Part shown: piece after piece, positions 6,115-8,169 of the stretch
Position numbering within the stretch: position 1 is the first letter of the stretch
Layout of the letters: each line of letters starts with the position of its first letter
Source: Brucellaceae bacterium
GTDB taxonomy: Bacteria > Pseudomonadota > Alphaproteobacteria > Rhizobiales > Rhizobiaceae
Assembly: GCA_031253705.1 (NCBI GenBank)
Contig: JAIRVW010000442.1
Coordinates: forward strand, 1-8,169
Reading direction: 5' to 3'
DNA length: 8,169 nt
Made by a program: the position numbers and the translations under genes
The notes under the pieces: generated by a model
Database searches by the model: none
The model's input: only the letters and a program-made list of their open reading frames with translations
What the model was told of the DNA's origin: nothing

Positions 6115-7335
6115 TTAATTTTTTGGAGTAGTGGTTTCTTTGGCTGTAGTATCAGCACCTGCGGCAGCTGCAGATTTTGTATTATCGACAATCGTTACAC
6201 GACTGTTTGCTGAGAGTGTGCCCTGCCCCTCAGTCACAACCTTTTCACCGGCTTTCAAGCCTTGGCTGATGCCTGCCATGTCATTAATCCTGCTTGTTAC
6301 AGTCACCGGCCTGATTTCAACTGTGCCGTCATCTTTAACGACATATGTGCTTGAACCGTTTTCCTGAGGTTGCACTGCAACACTTGGTATCAGAATGAGG
6401 TTTTGTTGTTCGCCTGCTGCTAACTGCACATTGAGCGACTGCCCCGGCCAGAAGCTGTTATCATCATTGGCAAGGGTTGCACGGAGTTTGAATGAGCCTG
6501 TGCTGAGATCAACATTGTTGTCGATAAAGCTGATTGTTCCCGTTGCCGCCTTAGGTGCGGAGTTCCCGCGGGACGGTGTAACTTCAGCGGTTAATTCGCC
6601 ACGTGCCAGCGCATTTCTGGCAAGTGCGAGATCAGTTTCGGCCAGCGAGAACTCTGCATAAACCGGCTTCATCTGCGTCACTGTTGCGACTGCTGTACCG
6701 GCACTGACAAATGCCCCCTGAGACACCTGCACAATGCCGAGTTGCCCGTCAAAAGGTGCGGTAATTCTGGTATTGGCCAAGGAAACATTATCGGCGGCCA
6801 ATTGCGCCTGATCAACACCGATCTGGGCTTGCGCCACCTTCACAGCTGCGACAGCATCATCCTCCGCCTGCGAGGTATCCACACCAGTGCGAGCCAGTTT
6901 ACTAATACGGTTGAGGGAGATATTGGCATCATCCAAAGTTGCCTGATCTTTTGCAATCGCTGCATTATCTTTGCCGATTGCTGCCCTTATGGCACGGTCA
7001 TCAAGCAGAACAACCAGATCACCGGCTTTGACTTCCGCGCCGTCTTTAACGGCTACCGTCGCAACGATGCCTGCTGCAGGACTGCTAACGGCAGTCGATG
7101 CGACAGGTACAATTGTGCCGATGGTTTGACGAAGAACTGGCATTGAGCCACTTTGAGCAACAGCAATCGTAACGGGAACTGTACTTGCATCATGCTGATT
7201 GCTACCTCTGCCATCGGCGCTCTGCGTGGCTGAAGTCTGATGACTAAACCATTTCCAGCCCACATATCCGGCAAGGGCAATACAGATGACAGAGACGATA
7301 ATGACAACGGAACGCTTCAAGTCAGGCTCCTGCAT
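6115..7335 (-). CDS. RND efflux periplasmic adaptor (membrane fusion protein), MdtA-like
   Basis: This subunit bridges the permease to an outer-membrane channel. After a short basic N-terminus comes a membrane anchor or uncleaved signal (about 9-30) with no lipobox cysteine. Then follow a polar linker (31-52), the first barrel-sandwich half with VKDGAEVKAGDLVVLLD (96-112), an alpha-hairpin coiled coil rich in Ala and Gln (about 113-186), the second lipoyl half NTRITAPFDGQLGIVQVSQG (188-207), beta-barrel and membrane-proximal domains (about 222-383), and a disordered Ala/Thr-rich tail (384-406). The length given is 406 residues from ATG 7335, which has no good ribosome site. A TTG at 7320-7318 has AGGAG six bases upstream and gives 401 residues starting KRSVVIIVS, and I think it is the likelier start. 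The permease follows 51 bases downstream. No outer-membrane factor gene is present. Confidence 0.93.
   Translation of the reverse strand: MQEPDLKRSVVIIVSVICIALAGYVGWKWFSHQTSATQSADGRGSNQHDASTVPVTIAVAQSGSMPVLRQTIGTIVPVASTAVSSPAAGIVATVAVKDGAEVKAGDLVVLLDDRAIRAAIGKDNAAIAKDQATLDDANISLNRISKLARTGVDTSQAEDDAVAAVKVAQAQIGVDQAQLAADNVSLANTRITAPFDGQLGIVQVSQGAFVSAGTAVATVTQMKPVYAEFSLAETDLALARNALARGELTAEVTPSRGNSAPKAATGTISFIDNNVDLSTGSFKLRATLANDDNSFWPGQSLNVQLAAGEQQNLILIPSVAVQPQENGSSTYVVKDDGTVEIRPVTVTSRINDMAGISQGLKAGEKVVTEGQGTLSANSRVTIVDNTKSAAAAGADTTAKETTTPKN
7327..7331 (-). promoter_or_regulatory. Ribosome binding site favouring a TTG start of the adaptor gene
   Basis: Read leftward, AGGAG (7331-7327) is followed by CCTGAC and then TTG (7320-7318), which is ideal spacing. 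This motif lies inside the longer reading frame that begins with ATG at 7335. That ATG itself has no purine-rich stretch at the right distance. The TTG start puts the basic LysArg pair directly before the membrane anchor. Confidence 0.5.
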
Positions 7336-7369
7336 ATACTGCCAGCCTATACCGGCATGTTGAGTATAT
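7334..7369 (-). promoter_or_regulatory. Leader hairpin before the adaptor gene
   Basis: ATATACT (7334-7340) and AGTATAT (7363-7369) are perfect 7-bp inverted arms. Nested inside them, read leftward, TGCC pairs with GGCA around a 10-base loop, sharing one base with the outer arm. In RNA the 3' arm would include the first bases of the ATG at 7335 and end next to the AGGAG at 7331-7327. It could modulate translation; this is inference from pairing only. Confidence 0.35.
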
Positions 7370-7383
7370 AGAATAAATCAAAA

Positions 7384-7395
7384 GACTGGAAAGTC
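7384..7395. promoter_or_regulatory. Candidate operator palindrome of the efflux operon
   Basis: GACT (7384-7387) and AGTC (7392-7395) are inverted around GGAA. The site would lie over the start of transcription if the -10 at 7406-7401 is used, a usual place for a repressor. It is short, and no regulator gene is present in the window, so it is weakly supported. Confidence 0.25.
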
Positions 7396-7400
7396 ACTAG

Positions 7401-7428
7401 AATATAACAGGAGACAAAACCGGCCAAA
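7401..7428 (-). promoter_or_regulatory. Probable promoter of the efflux operon (extended -10)
   Basis: Read leftward, TGTTATATT (7409-7401) is an extended -10 element, with TG one base before TATATT. A weak -35, TTTGGC (7428-7423), lies 16 bases upstream. Transcription would start near 7394, giving a leader of about 60-75 bases that contains the hairpin at 7334-7369. A second -10 candidate, TATACT (7368-7363), has only a poor -35 (TTCCAG). Confidence 0.4.
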
Positions 7429-7544
7429 GCTTGCCTGAGATCGCAGTTTTTACGGCATAGCGGTTTCACCACAACCAAACACCTCATGGCCGTACATCAT
7501 AAAGGGTACGTTACAGGGTGCAGACCATCATTGAACTACTCTTA

Positions 7545-8169
7545 TTATGCGTGCGTTTGGGCTTTAACTGAACGATCACACGAATAGGTTTTATAAGGAA
7601 TGCAAACAGGTTTTCCTGTGCGCGGATCTTCAAAAAAATCTGCTTCCACGCCAAACACATCGCGCAAAACATCGGCACACATAATATCATGTGCAGAGCC
7701 TTGGCTCACGATTTTACCCTGTTTAATCGCGATAATATGGTGTGCAAAACAAGCTGCCTGATTAAGATCATGCAGTACCATCACAATGGTTTTGCGGTGT
7801 TGCTGATTAAGCTGTTCCAGCAGTTGCATCACTTCCAGCTGATGCGCCATATCCAAAAATGTGGTCGGCTCATCCAGCAAAATAATGTCGCTGTCTTGTG
7901 CCAGCGCCATGGCAATCCAAACACGTTGACGCTGCCCGCCCGATAAAGAGCCGACCGTTCTTTCCGCAAATTCGGTGAGATTAGTGAGCCGCAGCGCATC
8001 CGTTATTTTTTGCTTATCAATGGCGCTTAATGTGCCAAAACCTTTTTGCCACGGAAAACGGCCATAGGCGACCAGATCATATACTTTCAAGCCAGACGGT
8101 GCTTCGGGAGCCTGCGCCAAAACTGCCATTTTACGTGCGATCGCTTTGGCATTGAAATTGTGCATCTCC
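7545..8169 (-). CDS. Iron-siderophore ABC transporter ATP-binding protein, FepC-like (N-terminus beyond window)
   Basis: This is the C-terminal 208 or so residues of a cytoplasmic ATPase that powers ferric-siderophore uptake through a FepBDGC-type importer. The frame is open to the window edge. The first Met in view (8165) is internal, because the Walker A motif, which lies upstream in this family, is missing. Counting from that Met, the visible parts are the Q-loop in AVLAQAP (Q18), the family-typical LVAYGRFPWQ (31-40), the signature LSGGQRQRVWIAMALAQ (74-90), Walker B IILLDEPTTFLD (94-105, D98 and E99), the H-loop VLHDLNQAA (H132), and the C-terminal PRTGKPVCIPY (181-191). The wording DEPTTFLD followed by AHQLEVM is characteristic of siderophore ATPases such as FepC and FatE. 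Two TAA stops stand in tandem (7547-7542). The permease genes would lie to the right. The exact siderophore is unknown. Confidence 0.92.
   Translation of the reverse strand, partial: EMHNFNAKAIARKMAVLAQAPEAPSGLKVYDLVAYGRFPWQKGFGTLSAIDKQKITDALRLTNLTEFAERTVGSLSGGQRQRVWIAMALAQDSDIILLDEPTTFLDMAHQLEVMQLLEQLNQQHRKTIVMVLHDLNQAACFAHHIIAIKQGKIVSQGSAHDIMCADVLRDVFGVEADFFEDPRTGKPVCIPYKTYSCDRSVKAQTHA

Noticed and set aside
6742..7146. A 134-codon rightward open frame inside the adaptor gene
   Set aside because: Cys-rich antisense translation of a conserved adaptor gene; no start signals or family resemblance.
7452..7496. TACGGC/GCCGTA inverted pair as a terminator for the ABC ATPase gene
   Set aside because: The inner pairing is poor and, read leftward, the stem is followed by an A-run rather than T-run, so it is not a standard terminator.
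7545..8165. Treating the ABC ATPase as a complete 206-residue gene starting at the Met at 8165
   Set aside because: It would lack Walker A, and the frame remains open to the window edge, so the true start lies outside.

Overview
The window looks like a piece of an alphaproteobacterial chromosome, most likely Rhizobiales and perhaps near the Brucellaceae. This rests on three things: protein character (the short GAGGHAG-type nitronate monooxygenase-like flavoprotein and a membrane-anchored protein of a type I associate with that order), the tRNA promoter wording CCGCTATATT, and moderate GC content. It is an inference; no search was run.

Layout from left to right. Bases 1-97 hold two adjacent hairpins at the 3' end of a leftward gene of unknown function (98-1120), whose product has a single membrane span. 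A divergent 403-base intergenic region (1121-1523) follows, with candidate promoters facing both ways and several short palindromes. A rightward flavin-dependent oxidoreductase of the nitronate monooxygenase family occupies 1524-2489. Next come a short spacer with tet-operator-like repeats, a GC-rich interrupted palindrome around a probable -10 box, and a complete tRNA-Thr(CGT) with encoded CCA (2708-2783). A structured, unassigned stretch (about 2799-2939) separates the tRNA from two leftward genes. These are an RND multidrug-efflux permease of the MdtB/MdtC type (2965-6063) and, upstream of it in the same transcript, its MdtA-like periplasmic adaptor (6115-7335, or starting at a TTG at 7320). 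At the right edge, also leftward, lies the 3' part of a siderophore/iron ABC-transporter ATPase gene of the FepC type (7545-8169, N-terminus outside the window).

How the genes work together. Adaptor and permease form a two-gene efflux operon. It has no outer-membrane channel gene within the window, so it presumably uses a TolC-like protein encoded elsewhere. It has its own probable promoter with an extended -10 and a small palindrome near the expected transcription start. The neighbouring ATPase belongs to an iron-siderophore uptake system whose other genes would lie to the right. No phage, transposase, CRISPR or known defence genes are visible. I did not find a convincing new system. The parts least explained by ordinary annotation are the element at 2799-2939, the palindrome around the tRNA promoter, the folded leader and probable misassigned start of the adaptor gene, and the unknown anchored protein.
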